The position numbers and the translations under genes were made by a program. DNA of 64,000 nucleotides from Stomorhina lunata (Eukaryota > Arthropoda > Insecta > Diptera > Rhiniidae), in contig OW121740.1 in the NCBI GenBank assembly GCA_933228675.1, positions 50,980,174-51,044,173 on the forward strand. The letters run 5' to 3'. Positions 23,001 to 34,542 of this stretch are shown here, piece after piece; positions within the stretch are counted from its first letter, which is position 1; the number at the start of each line of letters is the position of its first letter. The notes beneath the pieces are model-generated. The model was not told the origin of the DNA. It worked only from the letters and a program-made list of their open reading frames with translations, and did no database searches.

Positions 23001-26000
23001 AACTGCTTTTTAGGAAATCTGCAATGGTTTTACTTGATTTCATCTGCGGTTGAGGAGAAGGTGTGGCTGATGAGTGTGAACTATTAACATTCGTCTCCAT
23101 TTTATTTGTCATTATTACTCCACTTGTTGATGCAAACATTTTTAAGGGAGGAGGACTGGAGGCAGCCAATTTTTGAATGGTAGGCGAAGAAGAATGCTGT
23201 ACGCGTAATTTTTGTTTTTTCTAAAGGAATAATGAAAATAAAATGCATTTATTAAAAAGATTTATCAAAAATTTTGGGACATCATACATTTAATTAAAAA
23301 GTTTAACTGTAGTGTATTGCACGAAGATCCCAATTTATTACAATTATTTATTATTGTAATAAATAGTTTTTTGATAAAACCTAAAAATGTTGGTGGGGAA
23401 AACTTTCCTCGACGCGTTTCGAAGGTTGGTTAGGCCATCTCTTCAGGAGGATTATTATTAAAGATAAGATAAAACTGGCAAATGTTTGTGTGTTTCTATT
23501 CAGATGATAATCTTCGCTTTATGTTGATAATTGTTGGACACAATAATTCGTATTTATTCTATCCCACAAAAAAGATATATGTGGTTTTCACTATGTCTAG
23601 AATTAGGGATAATCCTCCTGAAATGATGGCCTAACCAACCATCGAAACGCGTCGAGGAAAGGTTTCCCCACCAACATTTTTTTGGTTTTATCAAAAAACT
23701 TTTTATTACAATAATAAATAATTGTAATAAATTGGGATCGTTTTAATTAAATTTAAGTTTGATTCATTTTATATAAAAAACAAACCTCTAAATCTAAAGC
23801 TTGTGTACTGCCTGGCTGTATAACTTCAAAAGTGGGATTATCTTGTAACCATTTCTTAAGATTAGCTGCTGTGGGAGCACTATTGCCAGTAATAATACGT
23901 CCTGATTTACGCTCGTAGACATTAACCTAAAAGAAAAAAAGAATTAAAACTAATTTCCAGACATGCGGTTAATAAATAAAATGTGAAATTATTTATACTC
24001 GTAAGCTTAATACAATTACTTCTAACTTGCAATTGAAAACTTTTAATTACCATTCGATGTAATTTTATTAACAAAAACATATCAATTATAAAATTATACG
24101 TAATTTTAATTGACAAATGTAATTTAATTGATGTAATATAATTGAAAAATTATCAATTACATAATTTAATTACAAATATGATTATAACTGTAATCATAAT
24201 TGGAAAATCTTACGTTTATGCAATTGTAATTAAAAAGGTAATAAAACTTACTCTTTCAACTTTAGGTTTACGATCAGCAGCGGAAAGCAGCTCCTCGAAA
24301 AGTCCTTTAGATTTCTTTTTTGTTTTATCTTCTGTCGGATTTTTATTTAAAGGGCTCATTGTCCCTGTAGTCTCGGCTTGTGTTTTGCTCATTAGCGAGT
24401 TAAGTGCATTCTGTGCATGTTTTCGTATACAGTCATCGCTACAGTAAATTGAATTAGATCGTGCCATCTTTTTACATACAATACATGAAGTTGAACTTCC
24501 AGTTATATTTAATGTTGATGGTGTCACGGTAGAAGCTGCGCTCACCGTTACCAAGGTAGAGGCAGTTCCTGCTGTTGAATTAATATTAACACTTGGCCCC
24601 GCAGTTGTCGTAGCAGAAGGTATAGTTTTGATAATTTTTATATTATGATGCTGTTGCTGATGTGGCGTTGTTAATTGTTTTACTACAGTTATTGTTCTGA
24701 TAGGCGTTCCCGGTTGTGAGGTCATCTTTAGACTGGCTTGTCCTGAAGTAACATAGAGTTTCTTTTGTCCCGGTGTTGTGTTTGTTGTCGACGTTTGTAT
24801 GATAGTAGCCCGTTTGGTTGTAGTTGTACTATAATCCTTTAAATTAATAATTTGACCGCTTTGTAGTTTCAATTGCGGCGCCTTTTCCATGCCATGTGCA
24901 GCGGAATCCTTTTTAGGAGTGATATTTAAAATATCTATGCTGCTAGATGTAACAGTTATTGGGTTAGTTTGTACAGGAGCAACTGTACCGACAACAGAAG
25001 CAATTAATGTCGGAGATGCTGGTACTGTAGATTGAATTACTAAAGGCTTTGAGTGTAATGTTTGTGATTGAACTGTAGTGATGGGTTTCTTGACAAGCAT
25101 CTCCGTTATTTTCGGTTGTGTCTGTAATAGAGATTTTTATATGAGCGATCTGTCTATAGGTTGACAAGATTGACTGATTCAGCCTTATTACGGTTGTCGA
25201 ATATACGACTTCGACACGACAATTAGTACTAGATTAATGAAATTTTGTTGATATTTTCTTTAATCTAATACTAACTGTATTAGTCGAAGTCGTATATTCG
25301 ACAACCGTAATAAGGCTGAATATAAATATTTTTGTTATAACCTTTTCCTCTTGTTTTTTTACACATTTTGGGCAAGTCCAATCTATTCCTTTTTGTTCCA
25401 TTTCTAGGCCCATTGCTTTGGTAATGCTTACACAAGTGCCATGGAACCAGTCCTCGCATACATCACAACAAATCATAAAACGATTATTGTGTGGTTGACG
25501 GCAAATACACCAGAGTCTTTAAAAATATACAAAAGTGTTTGTTGAAAAAAAAAAAAAAATAGATTGAAATATATGTTTTAAATACAATACTTACTTATTT
25601 GGATCATCATCGTCATCTTCCTCCGAGTCTGAGGCCTCAGCTTCGACTTTAGATTTATTGGCATTCGATTTATTTCCACCCTTCTTGGCTGCAGTTTTTT
25701 GAGTTTTTGCTGCTTTCTGATTTGCAGTAACAGCCACCGCATTAATAGTCTCTTTGGAACCACGTCTTCTTGAAGTAGAATCGGGAGTTTTCTTTTCTTG
25801 TACCGTTGCAGCACTGCTACCGCTTGCCAAAGTGATTGAAGAACTTGAATGCATTGAACTGTCCAACGATGATTCACTTAAGGCAGCTGTGGGCACATAT
25901 GGTGTGCTGCTTGCTGGTGTTGTAGAAGGATTGGGCTGAGCTTGAGCACGTCTTTTAGCTCGTGTTGTTGGTGCCTCAATCGGAGGTAAGGTTATAACAC

Positions 26001-27878
26001 GTCCATTACCTCTTATAATTTGTATAGGTTCTTTACGCGCCAAAGGTGAGTTTTTAGGTGTCTGAAGATTTACCTGAGAAGTTCCAGCTATTGTTGTTGG
26101 AGTTGTTGCTATTATTGTACGTGTAGTAATAACAGGATTAGGTGTTGTTGTGATGTTAGTTGCTAATGTTGTTGGTACATTTGATATGGCCATTTGTATA
26201 ATGCTCTTAGTAGCAGGTTGAGGTGTTTCCTAAATATAATTATTTATAAGTTTTTAAACTTTAATTAACTATTATTTTAAAATGTTTTTACCTGTAATCT
26301 CATGGGTGGCTGTGATATCGGTGCCAAGGGAGGAGGATTTTGATTAACCAATATGTTGTTTGACATACCCTGATCACCACATACCCCAGAGCCGAATACT
26401 TGCTTCTCGACAGCCTCTTGAAGAGTTTTATCGTCTTTAATTAGTTCCACAACTTGTTGTAGTATATCATCGGGTAAGTCATCGCCATCATCATTATCTC
26501 CCTCAGGTGTGGCCAAGAGAGAGGCACTTGTAATATCAATGCCACCAACCAAGGTATTTGTCGCCGTTGGTGCTGTTATAGATGAAATTGGCGTTTGTAC
26601 GCCTTGACCACCTGAAATGCTTTTGTTACTAATGCTAGAACATCCTGCCACAACTGAGATATTACTTGGTTGTATCTGATTGGGTGTTTCCGTTACAGGG
26701 CGACGTTGTGTATTAGTAGTTACCAAAACATTTTCAGTGCTTTCGAGCATTTTCACCAACTCTGGTATATTCTCGTTAATATTTACTATTTGACCATCAG
26801 CTTTTTCATTTGATTTTTGCATTTCATCTTGCACTATCGAATTTATAAGGTCTAATTGTTTATCATGCTCAGCTTCTAGTTCGGATGAACTTTGATGAGT
26901 TTGTATAGATATTTGTGCTGGTAACTGGCTCTTTGCCACACTTTCTATGGGCATAAAGCCTTTTAAGGCTGCCGGTCCTGATGAACAGGGTGGTAATGTA
27001 ACTACAGATGTTATTGTAGCTGTATGTGCAGACGATTTGGGGGTGCTTGGTGGCCCTATTATTTTAATGGGTTGTTTTTCACTTTGTTCTATCAAAGTAG
27101 TAAGATCTGTAAATACTTTGTTGGTTTTGGGGCTCGACATAATCTGCTGTAAAATAGTAATTATTGTAAGACAAATAAGTCTCTTTGTTGTTTAAATTTA
27201 AAATCATATTTTTATATAATCAGTTAAGATAGTTATTTTTTTTATACATATATTTTTCTATCGTTACTAGTGGTCTGTGCGCTAACCACGTGCTTAGTTT
27301 TTTATGTGTGTTGATCGAATCAACTTGATTCAATATAACTTTTGATTTAATGGTTTAGAAGATACATTGATTGTCATAATAGACCGATACTAATATAACT
27401 TTTGATTTAGTGGACGTTGGTTTAGAAGATACATTGATTTAAAAAAAATACCTAGACACTTTTCCCATAATTTTTCGCTTTTATCAGAATAGTCCGTTTC
27501 TAATAAAAAAAAAAAACAAGTAAGAAAATTTATAGTCGGTTAAGCCCGACTATATCATACCCTCCACTACTAAGGTCAAATATGAACCAATTGTTTAAAA
27601 CAGATATTCCTTAAGTCTTAGAGACATGCATACATATACTATGTGCTTTTTTTTGATTTCGAGATTTATATCATTTCCCTGATATGAGAGCTAGGGTCAA
27701 TTGTGGACCGATTGTTACCGAATTTTGGTTATTGGTTCATATTTATAAAATATTTATCTGCGTTTTTGTGCTTTTAAGTGTATATAAACGTCTTTTGAGA
27801 ATGTTTCTTGTATGGGAGGTATGGTCAAATATGGGCCGATTTCTACAAAATTAGGAACACTGATTAAGGATATATATG

Positions 27879-27953
<75 letters not shown>

Positions 27954-30900
27954 CCCCGACAACATTCCAATCGGAATATATATATATATATAATTCCCCG
28001 ACAACATTCCAATCGGAACAAGGGGTACTTCTCTCAGACAATGAGCTGCATCCGATTCTATTTTTAGACTCATTGAAAGGGACCTACGTGTTAATGCCGG
28101 CTCCGAACGGCAAATGCATTATTTAGAGAAGTTCTACATAGCCTAATTAATACTCAATAACCAGTGGCTAGATGAGTTATGAGGTGAACCGACGCTTTTT
28201 TGAAAATTTTTTTTTCAAGTGAGTCTGGCCAGGGATCGAACTTGGGCCTCTGGTATGCTAGGCGGATGACTAACCTGCTATACCACGGCGGTTAACTGAT
28301 TAAGGTTATAATAAGCAATATTTGTGCTGAATATTACTAAAATACAACTAAATTTGTGGCTGTAAAGGACCAAAAACTCTATTCCGGGAAGGCATCCCTA
28401 TGGGAGGTACCCGAAATAGGAATCCGATTTCACCCAAAAAGAATAGGAATCGTCCTTGGATCAAAATATGAGCCTGTGCCAAATTTCATCAAATTATCTT
28501 TAAAGTTACGACCTGTAGAATGATAACAAGCTTACATGGATAACCGGCCAGCCAGCCGGACGGACATCGTTAAAACAACTCAGGGAGTAGTTCTAAGTCG
28601 ATTGGTATACTAAAAGATGGGTTTCAGACCAATATTTCTATGCGTTATAAACATCAGCACAAACCCGATATACCCTTTCCACCTATGGTGGTGAAGGATA
28701 TAAAAATACTTGTTCGATTTTTTTTGTGTACGAAGAATCTATTTTAACCAATTTTAACAGTAGTCAAATTTGCAATTAAAATAAAACTTTGAGTACTTAA
28801 GCAGACATTTCATCATATTAAAACCTACCTTATTTATAACAATTTCCTTATGAGTTTGTGGAGATGATTGCGCCGTCATTGTGTTTCTCTGTTCTATTGG
28901 ACCCTTGACAAGAGCAATTTCCTTATGAGATGATTGCACCGTCGTTGTGTTTCTCTGTTCTATTGGACCCTTGACAAGAACAATTTCCTTATGAGTTTGT
29001 GGAGATGATTGCACCGTCGTTGTGTTTCTTTGTTCTATTGGACCCTTGACGACGACAATTTCCTTATGAGTTTGTGGAGATGATTGCACTGACATTGTGT
29101 TTCTCTGCTCTATTGGACCCTTGACAAAAACAAATGTTTTTGGTGACGCAGTAACAGAAGTTGAAGCCCCACTAGTTGTGTTCAATAAAGCTTTATTTTC
29201 TGTTTGTTTTTTAGGTATCGGAGGCAGTGCTGCTATAGCTGGAGATAAGACATTTGTTTGTCCCATCATCTGCATAATCTTTGAAGGTGTTGAACGCACC
29301 GTAATACGTCCAGGATCTGAGACAATTTTTACTATAGATTTTTGACGTTGTGCTACATTTGATGGGCTGGTTGTGGGTAGTGTTGGTGTATTGATTGTTT
29401 TGTTGGGTAAATCAGTAGGTTCATCTTGACTACGATAACTTCTTGATTTTGGATTTACTTTATTTACGGCCATTGATCGCTTAATAGATGATCTTAAGAG
29501 CTTCGACTTACGTTTACGACCCTTTGGATTGTTGACATCAAAATCTAGGTCACTATCACGATCATTATCTGTTTCGGCAGATACATCAGAGCCACTGAAG
29601 TCGCTCTCGTCATTTTCTGCAGCTTCATCTTCGTTTTCGTCGAAGGAAGAATAAACATCATTATCTTCATTAGCCAAATCTTCTTCGGCTTGTGATTTTG
29701 CAGTCTTATTATCTTTCTTTGATAATTTTGTAAAGCTGCTTGAGGACGTGCCTGGTTTTGCTAAACTTTCCGATTTTGTGGAAATATTTTGTTGTAATTG
29801 TTTCTTTCGTGCAAATAATTGTTTTCCAGCAGTAGGTTGTAAAATGCTGCTAGTTTTCCGATTAGCTGCCGCTTGTTTTTCAGCTTCTAATTTATCGGCC
29901 GCCAATTTGGCTTTCATTTGTGTTGGGGACGTAAAAGGTGTATAGCAATGATCGTTTTGTATGACAAATAGTTGGAAATCATAATCACTTTTAGTTTTCT
30001 TATCAGCCCCCAAGCCAGCCATTTCTGTAAAATAAAATTTATTAAATCTTGGAATAACATACAGTTTTTTTATCGAAAACAACTAAAATACATTATACAC
30101 TAAAATCACTTCAACTTATAATCCTTTGCAAGAACTTTATATCAATTTGAAATTATTCTGCTTTCTAGATGCGCGTATTATTAACGAAAAAGTAATAAAC
30201 ATTATTACAATGGAATTAAAAACAAAAAATAGTTTTTTCACACTTAAATTAAAATTGTTCGTACTGGAACAATTTGGAAATCTCAGAATTCCGACCAAGA
30301 ACAGCCACTTCTGCGACATTTCCAGTAATATCGCATTTACAACAACAACAAAATATGCATCTTTGAGTTGACCTTAAAAAGCGATGCGCGACTTTTCCAC
30401 TATATCACATAAAATATTTCAGTTTAACACTGTTCGATGTCTTGAAGTTCCCTGTAAAGTCTGCTATCTTAAAATGTAAGCCTCTGATTTTGAAAAACAG
30501 AACAATTATAGAGTATATTTTATCAATTTGGACGCATCTTCATCTGAACATAATCTGCATATCCTTAATCTTCCTATCACACTTATTTAATCTACTGATT
30601 AGCGCATAATGACCGATTAGTACGCCTATGCATTTTCTTAAGTTAGCCCCACTGGGAACTAAAAAAATTTCAGAACGTAAATCTATATATCTAATTTTGG
30701 TCTAAAAAACTTTGACAAATCATAACTTTATAATACTCACTTAAAGCTTCTTTGATAATTTCATTAGCATCCTCGGGAGGATAGAATTCTTCTAGACGAA
30801 GGCCCACAATTTCGGGACGTTCTTTTTTACGTCTACGTGATGATTTCTTCTGTTTCAAAACATTCGGTTGCCGACCTCTCCGACGTCGTTGTTTTCTTGG

Positions 30901-31399
30901 TTTATTCCTATTATCGTCGCTAGAACCATCTTCCGAGTCGTTAGATGCTTTTCTTTCCTCATTTTCATCATTTGATGAGTCAGCATTTCCTACAGTATCA
31001 TTTTTATCATCCCCAGAAGAACTATGATCCTCATCTTCCGAAGCGCCACTTTCTTCTCCTGAGCCCAACTCTTGCCTTCTCAGCATTTCCTCTAGTTTTA
31101 CGGCTTCGTCTTCTTCTTCTTGCATACTGGGTGTAGGTGAAGTCAGGCGAATAACACTAATTGAAGATATTTTCTTTTCCTCTGCGCAGGTAAAATAGAT
31201 TTTAGAACGTTTTATTTACTGTAGATAGATAACATTCATGTTTATACGACTTACCAATTAGATTTTCCAAGCCCTTGTCATCGAAACTTATACCATTTTT
31301 ACCGTAGACCACGACTAAATTCGAGTCCGAAGTACTGGCATAATCACTAGTATCCCCTGCAGCCTGTGAACTGCTCTCTATAAACACTGAACTGGACAT
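17048..31399 (-). CDS. pps: Pps-like SPOC/TFIIS/PHD protein (DIDO/PHF3 family)
   Basis: Thirteen coding exons, phases consistent, 2524 aa: 31255-31399, 30741-31181, 28829-30024, 26292-27146, 25595-26229, 25342-25516, 24252-25121, 23786-23926, 20851-23220, 20649-20787, 20352-20581, 20049-20277, 17048-17196. Domains: acidic/basic low-complexity N-terminus; PHD finger ~1091-1149 (WCICRQPHNNRFMICCDVC...WFHGTC...WTCPKC, Cys4-His-Cys3, with the Trp expected of H3K4me readers); small Cys motif at ~1362 (CIVC...YCSDDC); TFIIS central-like domain ~1628-1780; RS/KD-rich stretch ~1860-1925; SPOC domain ~2099-2250; PPPPGV C-terminus. The PHD-TFSM-SPOC order defines DIDO1/PHF3/SPOCD1; the fly member is 'protein partner of snf'. 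Relatives bind phosphorylated Pol II CTD through SPOC and influence elongation and splicing; that role is inferred here. Oddities: tandem repeats in exon 3, a weak GTTATA donor after the PHD exon, and MITE-filled introns. The start is the first ATG before the conserved exon chain. Confidence 0.93.
17295..17478. mobile_element. Foldback MITE in pps intron 12, TSD taaata
   Basis: 184-bp palindrome starting TGTGACAGCG and ending CGCTGTCACA, flanked by TAAATA at 17289-17294 and 17479-17484. Each arm holds two tandem copies of 'tagagaaagggacctaagg' (inverted on the right), so it is a duplicated-arm hairpin. No coding capacity. Confidence 0.85.
17975..18265. repeat. Tandem duplication, ~155-bp unit, in pps intron 12
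   Basis: Two adjacent diverged units. Each contains 'cactaaagaagcc', 'agatct', 'tgtccgtgagttga', 'atcgccgt' and 'aactgtgtgg' in the same order. It sits next to the LINE relic at 18366-19400 and may belong to that element's upstream coding region, but no domain is readable. 17500-17960 holds no recognisable feature. Confidence 0.6.
18366..19400 (+). pseudogene. LINE relic: RT C-terminus, RNase H and 3' end
   Basis: Antisense to pps inside intron 12. Frames encode the RT thumb ('LNKVQRCASTSITGALKSTP' and a following PLDIFIK), an RNase H ('VFQAEIFAIWKATE', 'KKIYADSQAAL', 'WVPSHCDIAGNEVADEDA') and the post-RNase H 'KILLGLNSLS' segment, then a pyrimidine-rich tail. RT followed by RNase H marks I/Jockey-like dipteran LINEs. 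Several frameshifts and stops; dead. 19401-20048 is plain intron with nothing recognised. Confidence 0.8.
23326..23739. mobile_element. Foldback MITE in pps intron 8, ~133-bp near-identical arms
   Basis: Left arm starts GATCCCAATTTATTACAATT; the right end is its inverse. The ~133-bp arms differ at only a handful of positions and include 'ttggtggggaaa', 'cctcgacgcgtttcga' and 'ggttggttaggccatc'. The ~150-bp centre is single-copy. High arm identity suggests a fairly recent insertion. It lies between exons 8 and 9. Confidence 0.85.
25177..25321. mobile_element. Foldback MITE beside the PHD exon donor
   Basis: 145 bp. The outer 39 bp (starting ATTCAGCCTTATTACGG) are perfectly inverted at the right end, with further imperfect pairing inward (ttagtactagattaa / ttaatctaatactaa). 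It occupies most of pps intron 6 (25122-25341), leaving only ~20 bp to the exon 6 donor. A transcript would form a strong hairpin directly downstream of the splice donor. Confidence 0.88.
27512..28710. mobile_element. INE-like (short interspersed, non-coding) element in pps intron 3
   Basis: Starts with 'acaagtaag' and the hairpin 'gtcggttaagcccgac', followed by 'taccctccac' and ends at 'ccacctatggtggtgaagg'. The pattern of a terminal hairpin, an 'ACCCTCCAC' block and 'tcaaatatgggccgat'-like text resembles the very abundant non-coding INE-like repeats of calyptrate flies (family match from memory, not searched). A full SINE is inserted at 27870-28294. No protein-coding capacity. Confidence 0.65.
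27870..28294 (-). mobile_element. tRNA-derived SINE, minus strand, 11-bp TSD
   Basis: Full-length copy. Its tRNA-like head (minus-strand start AACCGCCGTGGTATAGCAGG, A box; B box AAGTTCGATCCCTGGCC) is at 28210-28294 and its TA-repeat tail at 27870-27950. An exact duplication ACTGATTAAGG flanks it (27859-27869, 28295-28305). The 3' terminal ~35 bp before the TA tail is present twice. Inserted in the INE-like element of pps intron 3. Confidence 0.92.
28829..29145 (-). repeat. In-frame tandem repeats within pps exon 3
   Basis: Four consecutive copies of a ~25-codon unit begin VKGPIEQRNT and contain VQSSPQTHKEIV; one copy lacks the P-Q-T codons. The nucleotide copies are nearly identical, so the array is recent or homogenised. 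It lies in a disordered Ser/Thr-rich region between the acidic N-terminus and the PHD finger. Confidence 0.85.
30025..30740. other. Pps intron 2 with a dispersed repeat fragment
   Basis: Intron sequence without coding support. 30200-30350 resembles 16262-16490 in inverted orientation (a cell-wide repeat of unknown class). The small open frame on the plus strand at 30126-30371 is inside this repeat and is not called. Confidence 0.5.
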
Positions 31400-34023
31400 T
31401 TTCGTATATCTGGTGTTTGCTGCAATCATACACACAAAAACACATGAATAATTAAACACACATTATTTCACACTTTACCATATTTGAGTTTAATATGTAA
31501 TTATTTTTACTTTTTATTATTTTAGTCGGTTTAGCACGCCATTAGTTGGTAATTTCTAACATCGAAAATAGAGAACGCCCGGTATGTTGGTCTTCTGTAA
31601 AATTGTCGGAAGAAAATTACCAGCAACGAATTTAGAAACCAAAGTAAACAACGAAAAAAACACTGTTTCTCGTATTCTCGGCGTATTCTATGCCTTAGCG
31701 TCCGTCAGAGTATATGAAAACTTAGGTTTTCCACAAAAATCCTTGTCAAATTGTGAACTCTTTTATTTTAAAATATTTCACAGATGTTATATTGTTTAAA
31801 TATAAGAAATTTTGCAGAAAAACTTTACGTTTTCATGGCTAAATTAAATATTTTTCGCTGTCGTAACGAGACAAAGCGCAAAAAATGGAAAAATTGTACT
31901 TATATTCAGTGATGACAACTCACTGAATAGACTTAAAATTTAAGCGTTTCGTTTAAAAAAAAAGGAGGTTATTCCTAGAATACACACTACCCAGCAAACA
32001 AAATTGTTTTCAAATGTTCTTAACCAAATAAGGGGTTCTCGATTTTGACAACTTTTTTTTTCACCGACAAAAGGAAGACCTAGTGGGTAAAGATAAATCG
32101 AGTACGCTGAATTCAATGGTGCTAACCACTTTTTTTAGGTTAGCTTAGGTTAAAAAAATGGAGAGGTTTCGCAATTAATATTCGCGTAACCGAAAACTGT
32201 TTATTTTCTTGAACTAAGTAAAAAACCGATGTGAACCGCCATGGTATAGCAGGTTAGTCGTCCGCCTAGCATACCAGGGTCCTAAGTACGATCACCGGCC
32301 AGACCCACTTGAAAAAAATTTATTTTAAAAAAAGCGGAATCGGTAGAATCGAATGCAGCTCATTGTTTGAGGGAAGTACCCCTTGTTCCAATCAAAATGT
32401 TGTCGAGGAATTATATATATAAAAAACCGAAACACAGCAACAAAATTATCTTTCAGAAACATCATTTAAAATTCCATAATCCAGTTATGCAGCTATAAAT
32501 AATATACGCTTATCAGAAGCGAAGTGCCAAACAAGAACTAAATGAAAATCCACCCAAAAACTTCTTGATATTTTCCTTAAAGTTCATAAAATTGATGACA
32601 TTCTAAATGAAAATCATACGTAAAAGAGTAATAGCCTGTTCCATCAAAATTTGTACTAGTAGATTTTCTTTCGAAATTGTGGAATAGGCTATAAATACAC
32701 ACAAGCAACTATCATTTACTCGTTTAATTAAGTTTTTTATTGGATGTCATCAATTTTATAAACTTCAAGGATAATATATAGAAGTTGTGTGTGGATTTTT
32801 ATCATTTACTTGGGGGTTACACGATCAAGTTTTGCCTTTCAATTTTTAATACATTCACACTTTTTTACAAATACACGCATACTTTTAAACATTGAAACAA
32901 CCTTGCTTTCAATATTTCTTTCAAGAAAGTGTTTCAATTTACTTTCAAGAAAACAGCTGATCACAATACTTTTTGTTTATATATCTACAAATGGCGGCAA
33001 AATGCCATAAGTTTTAGCTTGGTCTTTTTACAATTTTAATTCCTAATTTCTTCTTTTTGATTGCATCTTGAAAATAAAATTGCTTTCAAGTTGCGTGCAG
33101 ACTACGTCATAGCAATCAATTTTAATAAATTTTAGCAAGCGTGAAAATCTTATAAGGAAAACTTGTTTTTAAAAAAAATATTTTTTTTTGCAAATAAAAA
33201 AATTTATTTCCAAAACGACTGCTCGGATTAATAAAATTATAAGTGTTTGAAAAAGATAGTTTTCGAGTTACGCAAGTATTTATTGCCAACTTCCACCAAT
33301 TTTTTATAAAGCTTTATCTCAAAAACTAGAGATATCCTAAAAAACGGTTAGCACCATTGAATTCAACGTACTCGAAATATCTTTACTCACTAGGTCTCCC
33401 TTCTGTCAGTTTTTTCAACTAGCACAGTTATGAACCATGACATCTGTTTTTCAAAAAGTCGTAAATATTAACATTATGCTTTTATGCATTAGTTTTCTTA
33501 TAATTATCACACATATAGTACAAATTTAAAATATACTTCAAAAAACAAATTATGGAAACAGAAAACTTTTGCCCGCTTGCCTACAAATTAAAGAAAAAAT
33601 GATACAGCAAAAGTTTTGTAAACAAAATAAATTAAAAATTTTGCCGAATTTTTTGTGCCTTCAAAAATTTTGATAGTTATTAGCAAAATTATTTAAATGA
33701 AATTAAGCAAAACATTCGATTTAGGGGAATGTTTTTTGAACATTTTAGCCGAATGTGTCAAATACACAGCTGCCATCAAATACCAAGTAGATTTTCCTGC
33801 ACGCTGGACGTATTTTCAGCGTTATTACAATTCAGCGATTTGTTAAAAAAAAACAGCTACATGTGTTAATAGTCCTAAGTAACCACTGAATATACAACAC
33901 TAACCATAAACAATTCTCTATGACAACAAAAACTAGAAATAACAAAACATTGAAGAAACATTTCCATGAACTGAAAGTCTATTTTTATTGTTTTAAAGAA
34001 TTCACAAAAAAAAAAATATCAAA
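31400..34023. other. Intergenic region upstream of pps and the Tctex1 gene
   Basis: Divergent promoter region of pps (minus) and the Tctex1 gene (plus). Besides the SINE at 32230-32420 I see no gene. The open frames at 31584-31799, 32789-33010 and 33920-34138 lack family resemblance; the last overlaps the true Tctex1 start in another frame. Confidence 0.6.
32230..32420 (+). mobile_element. Internally deleted tRNA-derived SINE, 10-bp TSD
   Basis: Head 'gaaccgccatggtatagcag' with A box and a degraded B box (AAGTACGATCACCGGCC), then a jump from 'aaaaaaagcgg' straight to the 3' block 'gcagctcattgtttgaggg' and a TA tail. About 120 bp of the middle are missing. An exact duplication AAAAAACCGA flanks it at 32220-32229 and 32421-32430, so it inserted as a SINE unit. 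Confidence 0.88.
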
Positions 34024-34505
34024 ATGGAAGGTGAAGTCATACCTGTTAAGCTTCCTATGGAAGCCGAAAAACCCGCCACGACGATCACATCATATAAAAT
34101 GCGCCCTTCCTTGGGAGACACCTTCAGAGGCAGTATAGTCAAAGAAATTGTACGAGAGATTATGCATGAAAAATTACAAGGTATACTTTGACTAAAAGAA
34201 GGATATTGTTAACTTATAAAACTAATACAAAATACTTCTGTTAAGGTAAATTGTATCATCAGGAGGAGGTTAAAAAGTGGACAAGAGATATAGCAGATAG
34301 CATTAACGTAGCTATTAGAGATCGTTTAGTTATGCCTCGCTACAAATATGTGGTCCAAGTAATGTTGGGCCAACAACTAGGTGCCGGTTGTCAGTACTAT
34401 TGCAAATGTTGTTGGGATGCCGAATCGGATTCACAAACCTCAGATGTTTTTGCAAATACTAGTCTATTTTGTGTTACCACCGTTTTTGGGGTTTATTTAT
34501 ACTGA
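34024..34505 (+). CDS. Tctex1-type dynein light chain (TCTEX1D2/DYNLT2B-like)
   Basis: Two coding exons, 34024-34180 and 34246-34505 (donor CAAG|GTATAC, acceptor TTAAG|GT), 138 aa. Features of the Tctex1 fold: an N-terminal strand region with YKMRPSLGDTFR, helix IVKEIVREIMHEKL, the WTRDIADSINVAIRDRLVMPRYKYVVQV block, GQQLGAGCQYYCKCCWD and the C-terminal VFANTSLFCVTTVFGVYLY strand pair. Such proteins are light chains of cytoplasmic or intraflagellar-transport dynein; the spacing and the 'RYKYVVQV..G' motif fit the TCTEX1D2 branch rather than the classical ~111-aa DYNLT1. AATAAA at 34537-34542. The start ATG is the first in frame and opens a short charged tail usual for this branch. Confidence 0.92.
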
Positions 34506-34542
34506 TTAATTTTAGAATTCTTTGTATGTTTTTTATAATAAA

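Noticed and set aside
27812..28126. Open frames with YIYIYI runs
   Set aside because: Translation of the TA array and SINE tail.
33920..34138. 72-codon plus-strand open frame overlapping the Tctex1 gene
   Set aside because: Wrong frame; the conserved Tctex1 frame starts at 34024 and splices to 34246.
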